From contig NZ_CP134146.1 of assembly GCF_031583575.1 (NCBI RefSeq), positions 2,232,001 to 2,296,000 of the forward strand: a stretch of 64,000 bases of DNA, in the 5' to 3' direction. The notes beneath the pieces were generated by a model, which ran no database searches, was not told the origin of the DNA, and worked only from the letters and a program-made list of their open reading frames with translations. This DNA comes from Thalassotalea nanhaiensis. Lineage in GTDB: Bacteria > Pseudomonadota > Gammaproteobacteria > Enterobacterales > Alteromonadaceae. The translations under genes and the position numbers were made by a program. Positions 26,486-34,654 of this stretch are shown in pieces (the first letter of the stretch is position 1; each line of letters starts with the position of its first letter).

Positions 26486-27697
26486 CCCGATGCTGTCAAA
26501 AAAACGTTCCATATCATCCAAGTATAATTGTTGGCCAAGATGCAACACATGATTACCATGAAACCAATGTATATCTGGTCTTTGCCAATGATCCCATAAT
26601 ATTCTAGCCTGATTAGGAGGCGCACAACGATCTCCGGCTCCGGCTATTATCATTAAACGATTTTTAGGGATTACCGGCTTATAGGTTAGCGGACTATGAA
26701 CCGCAATGGTATGGCGCATTTGCTGTAGCGTTGTACCGCTTAACCTCAATGACTTTTTTAACATTTTATTTGCAGGATTCCATAGCATAAACAAGTCAGC
26801 GATACATGAAACGGGCACATTAGGAATAGCAAATGCAAGCCTGTCTTCAACACAAGCTAAAAGCGCAGTAGTATAACCACCAAGGCTTATGCCCGTTACT
26901 CCATATTGATCAGCGCCCTGCTGCTCTAGGTAGTTAATAAATGTTCTAAAGTCGAAAATTGCATGTAACACCGTTTCATTCAACCAAGCTAAACCACCAG
27001 AAAAGTATGCACTACCACTATGCGGTGATTTATCGGATTGACGTGGGCCATGATGAGGTAATGTATAGAATAAAATATCGTAGCCTTTATTAAAAAAGTC
27101 TTTCATTTTTAGCATACTGCTGTTGATATTATATGAGTCAACCATAAAGCCATGGATGAAACAAATCGTTGGCCGTGCCTCGTTCTTATCATGACGCCAG
27201 TATTGGGCTTGAGCGATAAAGTTTTCTTGATTATCTAGATAGCGCTGACAAATTTCAGGATTTATGGGTTCGTAAACGCTTTTAAACGACAATTTAGTGC
27301 AAATTGCTGTTAAGGGAGCGTTATGACCTGCACTCACTTGCTTTTCACTCACATTAACAACAGGAGGTGTTACAAAGACTTGTTTTGCATCATGTAAGTC
27401 TGCCAGTTCTCGGTATATATCGCCTTCACTAATATCTTTATACATTTGTGTTTTATTAAACGTTGTTGGCAATGTTCGAGTTGCCAGCAATGTGGCCGCC
27501 AATGATCTGGCACCAATATCTAAAAATGCTGTGGCGTCGACGATATTTTTGGTTTTCTTATCCAGTATTAAATGATCTGAAAAGTAATTGAAATTAACAC
27601 TAAGGTTATTCCACCAAGGCTGTTCGGGCATAATTGAAGGTTGCGTTGCATGAACACTTCGAGAGATACGTGGGTTTTTTAATATTTTTGTGCTCAT
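26474..27697 (-). CDS. Alpha/beta hydrolase with long N-terminal region
   Basis: The 407-residue protein has a hydrolase core from about residue 175 (PTICFIHGFMVDSYN). The nucleophile elbow is GISLGG with Ser271, an acid residue lies in GAGDRCAPPNQ, and the candidate histidine is in GNHVLHLGQQ. The first 170 residues carry no domain I recognise and no signal peptide. It is last in a three-gene run after WS/DGAT and a lipase-like hydrolase, so an ester or thioester lipid substrate is likely. Family-level assignment beyond alpha/beta hydrolase is uncertain. Confidence 0.75.
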   Translation of the reverse strand: MSTKILKNPRISRSVHATQPSIMPEQPWWNNLSVNFNYFSDHLILDKKTKNIVDATAFLDIGARSLAATLLATRTLPTTFNKTQMYKDISEGDIYRELADLHDAKQVFVTPPVVNVSEKQVSAGHNAPLTAICTKLSFKSVYEPINPEICQRYLDNQENFIAQAQYWRHDKNEARPTICFIHGFMVDSYNINSSMLKMKDFFNKGYDILFYTLPHHGPRQSDKSPHSGSAYFSGGLAWLNETVLHAIFDFRTFINYLEQQGADQYGVTGISLGGYTTALLACVEDRLAFAIPNVPVSCIADLFMLWNPANKMLKKSLRLSGTTLQQMRHTIAVHSPLTYKPVIPKNRLMIIAGAGDRCAPPNQARILWDHWQRPDIHWFHGNHVLHLGQQLYLDDMERFFDSIGFTV

Positions 27698-27746
27698 ACA
27701 ATTAACGTCCGTTTATCAACTAATTAAATAAAGGCTATAACTCAAT

Positions 27747-28565
27747 TTAGAGAAAATTTTCTACGGGCATTAAGGCGTTATTCATCATTTTTGCTATGCC
27801 ACGATATTCAAACGGTTGCCACTGCCCTTCGGCTTGAGATAATCGGTCGGCTAAAATATTAAAAATCATCGGGTTATGAGTCATACCTGCATGGCTACCG
27901 AATACTTGAATATTCTCAGTTTGCTCATGTTCAAGTGGATCAATTGCAATTTTCCAATGCACCGCACCATCTGCTTTTGAATATATCGCTGTAGTAGGCA
28001 CTGGAGGTGTACGATTCCAGTAATCTAAACTTTCATCATCGACTATATCGATGAAATTAGACGACACAACAGCTTTACCGAGTAGTTCAATAATAGGAGA
28101 AGTCCCCTGAAATACTCGATTTACGCCAATTGGGCTACCTAAACTAACAACAGTTCGAATATGATCACTTACTTGATGCGCGACATAACGTGCAAACAAT
28201 CCACCTAAACTCCAGCCAACTAAAGACACTTTTTCACCATAGGTTTCAGATAAGCTTTTAACTCTTTGCGCGAGTCTTTTTTCTATCCCTGCCATAGGAC
28301 CAACATTACGGCCCATATTTAAACCGTGGACTTTATAGTTTCTTGACGTTAAAAATTGTCTTAACAAGTAGGTTTCTGAATCACTTACCGTAAATCCGGG
28401 AATTACGATCACCGGATGTCCATCGCCTTTTGGTAAATTAAGCAAGTAAGGGCTTGATAAGCCAAGGTTAATCGTTTCAGTCAATGCTCTAGGGACTTCT
28501 GTCAGGGTTTGGAAATAACTAGGGGTCGAATCTGCGGCAAAGACATTAAATAGTTTTTTATACAT
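27747..28565 (-). CDS. Lipase-like alpha/beta hydrolase
   Basis: The 272-residue protein has PVIVIPGFTVSDSETYLL (oxyanion region) and LVGWSLGGLFARYVAHQV, the GxSxG elbow with Ser119, as in LipA/PGAP1-type esterases. Candidate Asp and His residues lie in IYSKADGAVHW and GSHAGMTHNP. It starts 2 nt after the stop of the degenerate WS/DGAT gene, so the two are translationally coupled and probably act on the same lipid ester. No signal peptide is seen, suggesting an intracellular or granule-associated enzyme. Confidence 0.8.
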   Translation of the reverse strand: MYKKLFNVFAADSTPSYFQTLTEVPRALTETINLGLSSPYLLNLPKGDGHPVIVIPGFTVSDSETYLLRQFLTSRNYKVHGLNMGRNVGPMAGIEKRLAQRVKSLSETYGEKVSLVGWSLGGLFARYVAHQVSDHIRTVVSLGSPIGVNRVFQGTSPIIELLGKAVVSSNFIDIVDDESLDYWNRTPPVPTTAIYSKADGAVHWKIAIDPLEHEQTENIQVFGSHAGMTHNPMIFNILADRLSQAEGQWQPFEYRGIAKMMNNALMPVENFL

Positions 28566-28567
28566 AA

Positions 28568-29977
28568 TTATAAACCTGAGTTAAAAATATCAAAAAGTTC
28601 GTTAAAGCTTGCGTCAATGCATTCGCTGTAAAATGATGGGTCGGGTAACATCTCACGACATGAAGTAAACGCTAAGTTAACTTTATCATCGGTATAACTC
28701 ATCATATGGATTAAGCCTAGACCATTGGTAATTTGTGGAAGTCCCGAAAAATACACCATAGGTGCTTTAAAAAAACTCATAGACTCGTGATTAGAACCCA
28801 TGTCGATTAAAGCGGTATTAGCTAATGGATTACTTGCGGCTTTTGTTGTTTGTATATTGTGTAAGACATCATTAGCCTTTGACATTTTCTGAAAACCTGA
28901 CAAATGCTCAGACAATGGTGTTGATTCAATATTTTCTTCAGCAGTAGTATCAAACATTGCCACGCTTTCTAATCGAGCTTTGGTATTTTCTGTAGAAGTA
29001 AATAAGTCATGAACGTAATAGCTTAGATGTAAGTCAGTTGATTGCTGCTCTTTTTCAATACGAGGCATCAATATTTTCAAACTGTGATTAGTCAGTTCTT
29101 TTTTGTCTTGTAAATAAAGTTTTAACGCACCACCGATGATAGTAACGAGCAAATCTTTAGTTGAAAATTGCGGATATTTATCTTTTAAACGTTGAAATTT
29201 ATCCTGACTAAATGAGCAACTATCCCAGACCCTGAAACTTGAAATGTCTGTATTAAAACGTGTATACGGGACGTTGTTTTTGCAAAACACTGCATTGGAG
29301 AAAAATTTAACATTAGGTAGGATCGCTGAAACTAGACCTCTGGTTAACTCGACCGATGTATTTATAGGCTCAGCTAATGGACGGATCATTCGATCAATAT
29401 TCATTTTTAGCAGAGAATTTAACGGCGCCAGTACACTCACCGGTTCGACCGTTCTGTTGATTTCTGCTCTTACGTCATCTTCGTTTAACGCATCATGTAT
29501 TGCCCATATCAGACCTTGCTTTTCACTTGCACTCATAAGCTCATGATGAATTTTACATACTAAGGCGAAGTGACCAGAGCCAGGAAAAGGAACATCATTT
29601 AATCCCTCTATAACATTTATTTCCCACAAAGGTCGTGTTTCATCAATAGGACGAGCATGCATTCTGGCTACTAAAATACAAAACTGTCTCCAATCACCTG
29701 GCTGAGGTAACGCAACATGTCGTATATGAAATTCAGGATCAAATGTGTCATCGACTAGCCAATCTTTTGAGCCAAATGGGATCAGCGAATTACTTTGAAC
29801 TTGATGGTACTTTGGATAAAGTCTTAATCTAGCGCTAATGCGGTTTAAGATTTGCTTAAATCGAACAGGACCAGCTTTTAAGTCCTGTTGATCATAAATA
29901 GTTACGAAGGTATCTACTCGATTGTTTTCGGAATCTAAATTAAGTAGAGGTAAATCAGATAAATTAACAAGTGCCAT
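28568..29977 (-). CDS. WS/DGAT-family acyltransferase with degenerate active site
   Basis: The 469-residue protein aligns in layout with WS/DGAT enzymes: the RLRLYPKYHQV region, RPLWEINVIEGL, and the C-terminal VYFSGLPQITNGLGLIHMMSY. The motif HHxxxDG reads HHELMSA at 144-150, so the conserved Asp-Gly is Ser-Ala. The two histidines remain. It may be inactive, altered in specificity, or structural. It is the first gene of a tight operon with two hydrolases (2-bp and 49-bp gaps). Confidence 0.8.
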   Translation of the reverse strand: MALVNLSDLPLLNLDSENNRVDTFVTIYDQQDLKAGPVRFKQILNRISARLRLYPKYHQVQSNSLIPFGSKDWLVDDTFDPEFHIRHVALPQPGDWRQFCILVARMHARPIDETRPLWEINVIEGLNDVPFPGSGHFALVCKIHHELMSASEKQGLIWAIHDALNEDDVRAEINRTVEPVSVLAPLNSLLKMNIDRMIRPLAEPINTSVELTRGLVSAILPNVKFFSNAVFCKNNVPYTRFNTDISSFRVWDSCSFSQDKFQRLKDKYPQFSTKDLLVTIIGGALKLYLQDKKELTNHSLKILMPRIEKEQQSTDLHLSYYVHDLFTSTENTKARLESVAMFDTTAEENIESTPLSEHLSGFQKMSKANDVLHNIQTTKAASNPLANTALIDMGSNHESMSFFKAPMVYFSGLPQITNGLGLIHMMSYTDDKVNLAFTSCREMLPDPSFYSECIDASFNELFDIFNSGL

Positions 29978-30093
29978 ATTTATTCCTTAAAGATGAAAAT
30001 TGCAAGAGCGACACCATCGTTAAAGTCATAAATGAATTACGGATAATTAGTTGAAAATTTTCCAAACTATGAAAATTACTACGACGAAGCATT

Positions 30094-30144
30094 TTTATTA
30101 TTTTAATAACGATATTTTAAAAATACCGTTATTAAAATAATAAA
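30094..30144. repeat. 51-bp AT-rich inverted repeat with 18-bp perfect arms
   Basis: TTTATTATTTTAATAACG and its exact reverse complement flank a 15-base centre in which six more pairs are possible. It directly abuts the phasin terminator at 30142-30168. It contains only three G-C pairs in the main arms. Confidence 0.85.
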
Positions 30145-30168
30145 GCTGCCGTAAATAACGGCAGCTTA
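30142..30168 (-). terminator. Terminator of phasin-like gene A
   Basis: AAGCTGCCGT and ACGGCAGCTT are perfect 10-bp arms; on the minus strand the stem is followed by TTATTATTTTAAT. It lies 14 nt after the phasin-like stop codon. Confidence 0.8.
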
Positions 30169-30181
30169 ACTATTCAATAAA

Positions 30182-30646
30182 TTACTTAGAACTTGCAGCA
30201 GTTTTAATTAATTTATTAGGTACTTCAATTAGTTGCTCTGAAGTGCTCTTTAAAAGTTCAACAGTTGGGTTAGCAATAGATTCAACTGAATTTAAAACTG
30301 AATCTTCAACAGCGCCACCTAGAACTTCTGCAGGGTTACCTACACGGTCAAATGCTTCGCTAACGCGTGCAGATGTTTTTTCAGATGAAGTATCAAGTAC
30401 TTCTAGAGCACGCTCTTCAACTTTACCTGTTTGCTCGATAACTTGTTCAACGAAACGGTTAGCTTCTTCACGTGAACTTGTTAATGCACCAGCACCGGTT
30501 TGAATTACAGAGCGGTTGTAATCAATACCTTTTTTAACGATATCTTGGCTAGTTGAAAGTACAGTGTTAACAATCTCTTTGTTAGCGTTTAATACTTGAC
30601 GGCCAATTGCAGTTAATTCGTTTGTTTTAAAAAAATCTAAAATCAT
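30182..30646 (-). CDS. Phasin-like granule-associated protein A
   Basis: The 154-residue, cysteine-free protein is almost wholly helical in appearance (MILDFFKTNELTAIGRQVL, then amphipathic heptad-like stretches). It resembles phasins (PhaP family) that coat polyhydroxyalkanoate or lipid inclusions. It is a near-identical tandem duplicate of the gene at 31101. No PHA synthase is in the window. Given the neighbouring WS/DGAT genes, the coated granule could be wax ester or triacylglycerol. The assignment rests on overall character rather than a catalytic motif. Confidence 0.6.
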   Translation of the reverse strand: MILDFFKTNELTAIGRQVLNANKEIVNTVLSTSQDIVKKGIDYNRSVIQTGAGALTSSREEANRFVEQVIEQTGKVEERALEVLDTSSEKTSARVSEAFDRVGNPAEVLGGAVEDSVLNSVESIANPTVELLKSTSEQLIEVPNKLIKTAASSK

Positions 30647-31100
30647 AATTTATTTCCTATTTATTTTGTTTGTATTTGAATTCATAACAATGTTAGTTGG
30701 GGAACAACAGTTGATATGCTTTTCTTAAGCGTTGAGTGAATAGTAGAGGTAATAATTAGAGTAAAGTAACTAAACAGATTATTAATTTTAAAACATTTAA
30801 AAAATGAGATTGTTTCAGTTAAATCATGTTTATTTGCCGGAGGTATAATGTAAACACAGAGGTAAAATTATGCTTTATGACTTAACTGAGTATGCTCATG
30901 CCAAGTTTATTAGATAGCTGGCAAAGAATTAGTAGATAACCTGGTTTCGGAGTGTGACTTTTGTCGTCCAACATGAGTTGGTTACTTAGGAAATGAGAAC
31001 AATCCCGACAAGGACATTAGAACTGTTTTCAGAAAAGAAAACTGATTACTTTAAAACAAAGAAACTGCCGCATTGTGCGGCAGTTTGAATTTTCAATAAA
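30647..31100. other. 454-bp spacer between duplicated phasin-like genes
   Basis: It holds the duplicated promoter-side segment of gene A (30684-30775, matching 31607-31697 upstream of gene B), about 250 bp with no recognisable gene or RNA, and the terminator of gene B (31062-31086). Confidence 0.6.
31062..31086 (-). terminator. Terminator of phasin-like gene B
   Basis: AAACTGCCGC and GCGGCAGTTT form perfect 10-bp arms around ATTGT, followed on the minus strand by CTTTGTTTTAAAG. Its stem differs from that of gene A while keeping the CTGCCG core, so the two hairpins diverged by compensatory change. Confidence 0.8.
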
Positions 31101-31565
31101 TTACTTAGAACTTGCAGCAGTTTTCATTAATTTATTTGGTACTTCAATAAGTTGCTCTGAAGTGTTCTTTAAAAGGTCAACCGTTGGTTTAGTGATTGAC
31201 TCAACTGAATTCAATACTGAATCTTCAACAGCGCCACCTAAAACTTCAGCAGGGTTACCTACACGGTCAAATGCTTCGCTAACGCGTGCAGATGTTTTCT
31301 CAGATGAAGTGTCTAGTACTTCTAGAGCGCGCTCTTCAACTTTATCTGTTTGCTCGATAACTTGTTCAACGAAACGGTTAGCTTCTTCACGTGAACTTGT
31401 TATTGCACCAGCACCTGCTTGAATTACAGAGCGGTTGTAATCCATACCTTTTTTAACGATATCTTGGCTAGTTGAAAGTACAGTGTTAACAATCTCTTTG
31501 TTAGCGTTTAATACTTGACGGCCAATTGCAGTTAATTCGTTTGTTTTGAAAAAGTCTAAAATCAT
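31101..31565 (-). CDS. Phasin-like granule-associated protein B
   Basis: This 154-residue tandem paralogue of the protein at 30182 differs at only about eleven positions, for example GMDYNRSVIQAGAGAIT against GIDYNRSVIQTGAGALT, and more in the C-terminal VESITKPTVDLLKNTS stretch. Its upstream 91 bp also match those of gene A, so the whole transcription unit was copied. Phasin-like function is inferred from composition and helical pattern as for gene A. Confidence 0.6.
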   Translation of the reverse strand: MILDFFKTNELTAIGRQVLNANKEIVNTVLSTSQDIVKKGMDYNRSVIQAGAGAITSSREEANRFVEQVIEQTDKVEERALEVLDTSSEKTSARVSEAFDRVGNPAEVLGGAVEDSVLNSVESITKPTVDLLKNTSEQLIEVPNKLMKTAASSK

Positions 31566-31606
31566 AATGATTTCCTTAATATTCTATTTTAATTTAATTT
31601 ACGTTA

Positions 31607-31697
31607 ATAACAATGTTGGTTGGGGAACAACATTTGTAATGCGTTCTAAAGCATTGAGTGAATATTAAAGTTAATAGTTAGAGTAAAGTAACTAAAC
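31607..31697. repeat. Duplicated phasin upstream segment (partner at 30684-30775)
   Basis: Both segments run from ATAACAATGTT, through TTGGGGAACAACA and TTGAGTGAATA, to AGAGTAAAGTAACTAAAC. They start about 40 bp before each phasin-like ATG and probably contain the promoter of each copy. Confidence 0.75.
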
Positions 31698-31789
31698 GAA
31701 TAATTAATTAAAAATAATTAAACTCGGACAAAATCACAATAGATGAATGCATATGGGCAGGAACGAATAACTAGGCCGCAAAGGCTCTG

Positions 31790-32104
31790 GTTTGTGCCAT
31801 TAGCAGAAGTAAAGAAATTACGCCGTCATCCTCGAGGACTAGTGCATGGATGCACGTAGTTAGAACAATGCAGGAGCAATTGTCGAGCCAAAGCGACATC
31901 GGGGACCTCATTAAGCGTATCGTGGCTATAAAAGTTTCGACTTCCTGAACTTGTTTCAGGATCTTTAATTGGCCTGCTTTGTGCCAGAAACAGAAGTAGA
32001 GAAAATACGCCGTCATCCTCGAGGAGCTCAAGCGACATCGGGGACCTCATTAAGCGAATTGTGGGTATAAAAAGTTCAACTTTCGGAACTTGTTTCAAGA
32101 TCTA
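31790..32104. repeat. Two tandem copies of an interspersed hairpin element
   Basis: Copy 1 (about 31790-31965) and copy 2 (about 31978-32104) share TTTGTGCCA, AGAAGTA, ACGCCGTCATCCTCGAGGA, AAGCGACATCGGGGACCTC, ATTAAGCG and a terminal GAACTTGTTTCA-GATCT word. Copy 1 carries about 50 extra bases after CGAGGA. Their cores recur at 2819-2866 and 12309-12334. The rest of the 575-bp gap 31566-32140 holds the phasin upstream segment and no gene. Open frames through the element are chance. Confidence 0.8.
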
Positions 32105-32140
32105 TTGAACGTCTCAAAAGTGCCATTCAGAGACGGTCAA

Positions 32141-32479
32141 CTATTGTGTTTTGTTGTTCCGCCGTTTAAACCCGTAACAAAGTGATGCAAACAATATAGT
32201 GCCACTTGGAAACAGCGGGTTTATTGAAGAGTCGATTATCAGAACGACAGGTGCAGTAACAAAAAACAATATCATTCCCCATCGTCCCCAAAAACCTGTA
32301 GCCCACACGGTAATTAGGGAGCTAGCAACCAATACAAGACTAGATACTATGGTTGACGTTAAATCAATCGGAGTTGATGCTGCGGAAGTAAATGCAAAAA
32401 TTAAAGCGAATAGTGTAATAACTGCGAAAATTCCACCAACGAAGAAAGCCAATAAAAATCGCTTAACATCCTTTTCCAT
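32141..32479 (-). CDS. Small inner-membrane protein of unknown function
   Basis: The 112-residue protein shows three or four hydrophobic segments (about 8-32, 40-60, 66-85, 88-103) and a basic tail YGFKRRNNKTQ. I do not recognise a family. It ends directly beside the interspersed repeats and begins 125 bp from the DUF2059 gene on the same strand. It may be a recent local arrival or a genuine lineage-specific membrane protein. Confidence 0.5.
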   Translation of the reverse strand: MEKDVKRFLLAFFVGGIFAVITLFALIFAFTSAASTPIDLTSTIVSSLVLVASSLITVWATGFWGRWGMILFFVTAPVVLIIDSSINPLFPSGTILFASLCYGFKRRNNKTQ

Positions 32480-32604
32480 TCACTTAGGTTCCTAATATAT
32501 TCTTTATTTTTAACGGCTGTTTATCGCTCATAGCCGTCATAGGCTTTTGATTAATTTACGTTATAAATCTTGATGTTGCAAACTTACCCAGAGTAAAATC
32601 AGAG

Positions 32605-33006
32605 CTACTTGGTTGATGACACTTTCTTACCAAATTCATCGGCAGCACCAAAAGCATCGTTCATGATATTGCGGTCAGCTTGAGCCATTTTCTTACCCAA
32701 GGGGCTGTTTAGAAAAGTTATTAGTTCTAGTAGCTCTTTTTCAGTGTAATATTTTTGATATATCGGCAATAACTCTTTAGCAATAATATCTTTTGATACC
32801 ATATCTGTCTTCATTGCTTCGCCCGTTGTCATCTCAACTGCGTGTTCTTTTACCATAGCTTGAAAAACCCCGACGTAATAATCATCGGCGTTTGTTATCT
32901 CAAGCAAGGTACTTACAGTTTTTAATGTTGGAGCGTCTGATGTCGCATGAACACTGAAGCTAAAGGCAAATAAGAAAGGTAGAAACAGTTTTATCAATCC
33001 ATCCAT
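32605..33006 (-). CDS. DUF2059 exported protein
   Basis: The 133-residue protein has a signal peptide (about 1-21, FLFAFSFSVHA). The DUF2059 core follows, with ELLPIYQKYYTEKELLELI and FLNSPLGKKMAQ near residues 84-115. DUF2059 proteins are small exported proteins of unknown function, widespread in proteobacteria. It appears monocistronic. Confidence 0.8.
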   Translation of the reverse strand: MDGLIKLFLPFLFAFSFSVHATSDAPTLKTVSTLLEITNADDYYVGVFQAMVKEHAVEMTTGEAMKTDMVSKDIIAKELLPIYQKYYTEKELLELITFLNSPLGKKMAQADRNIMNDAFGAADEFGKKVSSTK

Positions 33007-33222
33007 GATGTTGAAACTCTTTAATTAAAAATTTGGTGTTGCTGTACGACTCTTGTTCGCTCTTAGCAGTCGGTCACGACCACTAAAAACGTCTGTAATA
33101 ACAATAACATCATGTCTTGTAAGTTTACAAATTATTCAAGTTGCTCACAGGTAGCTTTGAGCCAATAAAAGTCACTGTCTGCTTACAGTTATTAACTAAT
33201 AAATAGAATATCGAGATATAAG

Positions 33223-33253
33223 AAAGCCCCTCTAAATATCTACGAGGGGCTTT
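33223..33253. terminator. Terminator after DUF1254/DUF1214 gene
   Basis: AAAGCCCCTC and GAGGGGCTTT are perfect 10-bp arms around an 11-base loop, 48 nt after the stop codon of the gene at 33302. Confidence 0.8.
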
Positions 33254-33301
33254 GAATGGTTATCTCAGTACTCAACAGTACCTCATATAATGTTTTTAGA
33301 T

Positions 33302-34360
33302 TTACTTAACTAGCTTTACTAGAGGTACTAAACGGTATCCGTCCATTACTTTTTGAGACGGGCTATAGTGACGAAAAGTTAAAGAGAAAACACCTGTATC
33401 GTTCTTTACTTTAAGATTGTTGATAGCATCAGCACCACAACCAAAACTTAAAGTAATTGTACCATCACCATTGGGCTTTACTGTGTGAGAACTAATTTTA
33501 GCTTTATCTTCAAACATAAAACCTGCTTTATCGTAAACTGTTACTGACCAAAACTGTTTGTTCTGTGGGTCTTCAAATGTTGCTTGGTGACAAGTCATCG
33601 CGTAGTTAGGTGATATTTCATAGATGTTGTCGATAAACTGAGCTCCACCCCAGCCTACAGCTGCACCTACAGAGTACTTCTGATCCGTTCTCATCTCTTT
33701 TGAACCATCTTGAAGAGAAGTAAACATACCTGTTAGTGCGTCAGCTCCCTCTGCTTTAAGCATTGCTAGGAATTGAGTTTTAAGGTCGACTTCTACTTGG
33801 TGAAATATTTCTTTATTCACAACAGGACTAACATACTCAGCATCGCTTTTAGAAGTGATGTACATTTGGTCTTGGATAGCGTTAGCTTCTTTTTTAGGGA
33901 TGCGTGCATCAAGACGAACAACGACAACAACATGTGTATCTTTAATGTTAGCCCCACTAATTAGGTGCATACCTGAGCCAAAAACCATAGGTTTAATCTG
34001 GTGATCTTCTGTGATTACCTGAGCTGATATATACATACCCTCTGCTACTTTTGGCAGTGTAAGCGTAGCACTGTTTTCTACATTAATGGTTGTGAATGAG
34101 TAGTAAGTATCTTGGTTAGTACGTACTGCTACTTGCGTTTTAACATTAGCCAAATCACGGATGTGGTAAAGCTTATTTACACCAACTGCATCTTGGTACT
34201 TAAGTAACTGGCGAGATGTTTCTAATGTAGGGTAGTTCGCTTCTGTTGTTACAATGCCATCTTTGGCAAAGAAAGCATCAAGTGAAGTTGTTTCTGCTGC
34301 TACTGCAGCTTGTGCTGTAAATGCCATTGTTAGTGCGGCTGTAAATATTAATGTTTTCAT
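33302..34360 (-). CDS. Exported DUF1254/DUF1214 protein
   Basis: The 352-residue protein has a signal peptide ending near residue 21 (AQAAVAA). A DUF1254 part (about 55-165, TYYSFTTINVENSATLTLP) and a DUF1214 part (about 255-350) with QFWSVTVYDKAGFMFED and LTFRHYSPSQKVMDGYRL follow. The family's function is not known. It is divergent from a LysR gene with a T-N11-A site between them, so it is probably that regulator's target. A remnant of a second DUF1214 gene lies on the other side of the LysR. Confidence 0.8.
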   Translation of the reverse strand: MKTLIFTAALTMAFTAQAAVAAETTSLDAFFAKDGIVTTEANYPTLETSRQLLKYQDAVGVNKLYHIRDLANVKTQVAVRTNQDTYYSFTTINVENSATLTLPKVAEGMYISAQVITEDHQIKPMVFGSGMHLISGANIKDTHVVVVVRLDARIPKKEANAIQDQMYITSKSDAEYVSPVVNKEIFHQVEVDLKTQFLAMLKAEGADALTGMFTSLQDGSKEMRTDQKYSVGAAVGWGGAQFIDNIYEISPNYAMTCHQATFEDPQNKQFWSVTVYDKAGFMFEDKAKISSHTVKPNGDGTITLSFGCGADAINNLKVKNDTGVFSLTFRHYSPSQKVMDGYRLVPLVKLVK

Positions 34361-34574
34361 AATATCTCTTTAAAAATTAAAGGTTAAGGACAACTTATAC
34401 TTGCTGCAAATCTTGGCATCAACATGCTATTAAGAATGTAGAAAAGTTATTTACGCTTAATAAGTATAAAAGTTTATGTTAAGCACTAAATGCGCCTTTA
34501 AGGGTAAACTCAATTAAGTTGCAGTAATGTTAAGGCCAACCTAAAATGAATTCAAATGACAAGTTTTCATTCTC

Positions 34575-34595
34575 AGTATGATTATTTGGTATACT
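34575..34595. promoter_or_regulatory. LysR-type operator AGTAT-N11-ATACT
   Basis: Perfect 5-bp inverted arms at 34575-34579 and 34591-34595 are separated by 11 bases and give a strict T-N11-A box. It lies 60 bp before the LysR ATG and 215 bp from the divergent DUF1254 start. Confidence 0.6.
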
Positions 34596-34654
34596 ACTTT
34601 AACCGTAAGCTCTAAAGACTATATTTGGAATTTATTAATTAGGATTTTCTCGCT

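Noticed and set aside
28568-29977. Possibility that the degenerate WS/DGAT is a pseudogene
   Set aside because: The frame is uninterrupted over the full family length and is coupled to downstream genes, so only loss or change of activity is proposed, not gene death.
30243-31422. Plus-strand open frames opposite the two phasin-like genes
   Set aside because: They are antisense shadows of the duplicated genes, sharing the same duplication only because the DNA is copied.
31771-32098. Two overlapping minus-strand open frames of 86 and 90 codons
   Set aside because: Both lie wholly within the interspersed repeat copies, repeat each other's words in shifted frames and have no recognisable domain or ribosome site.
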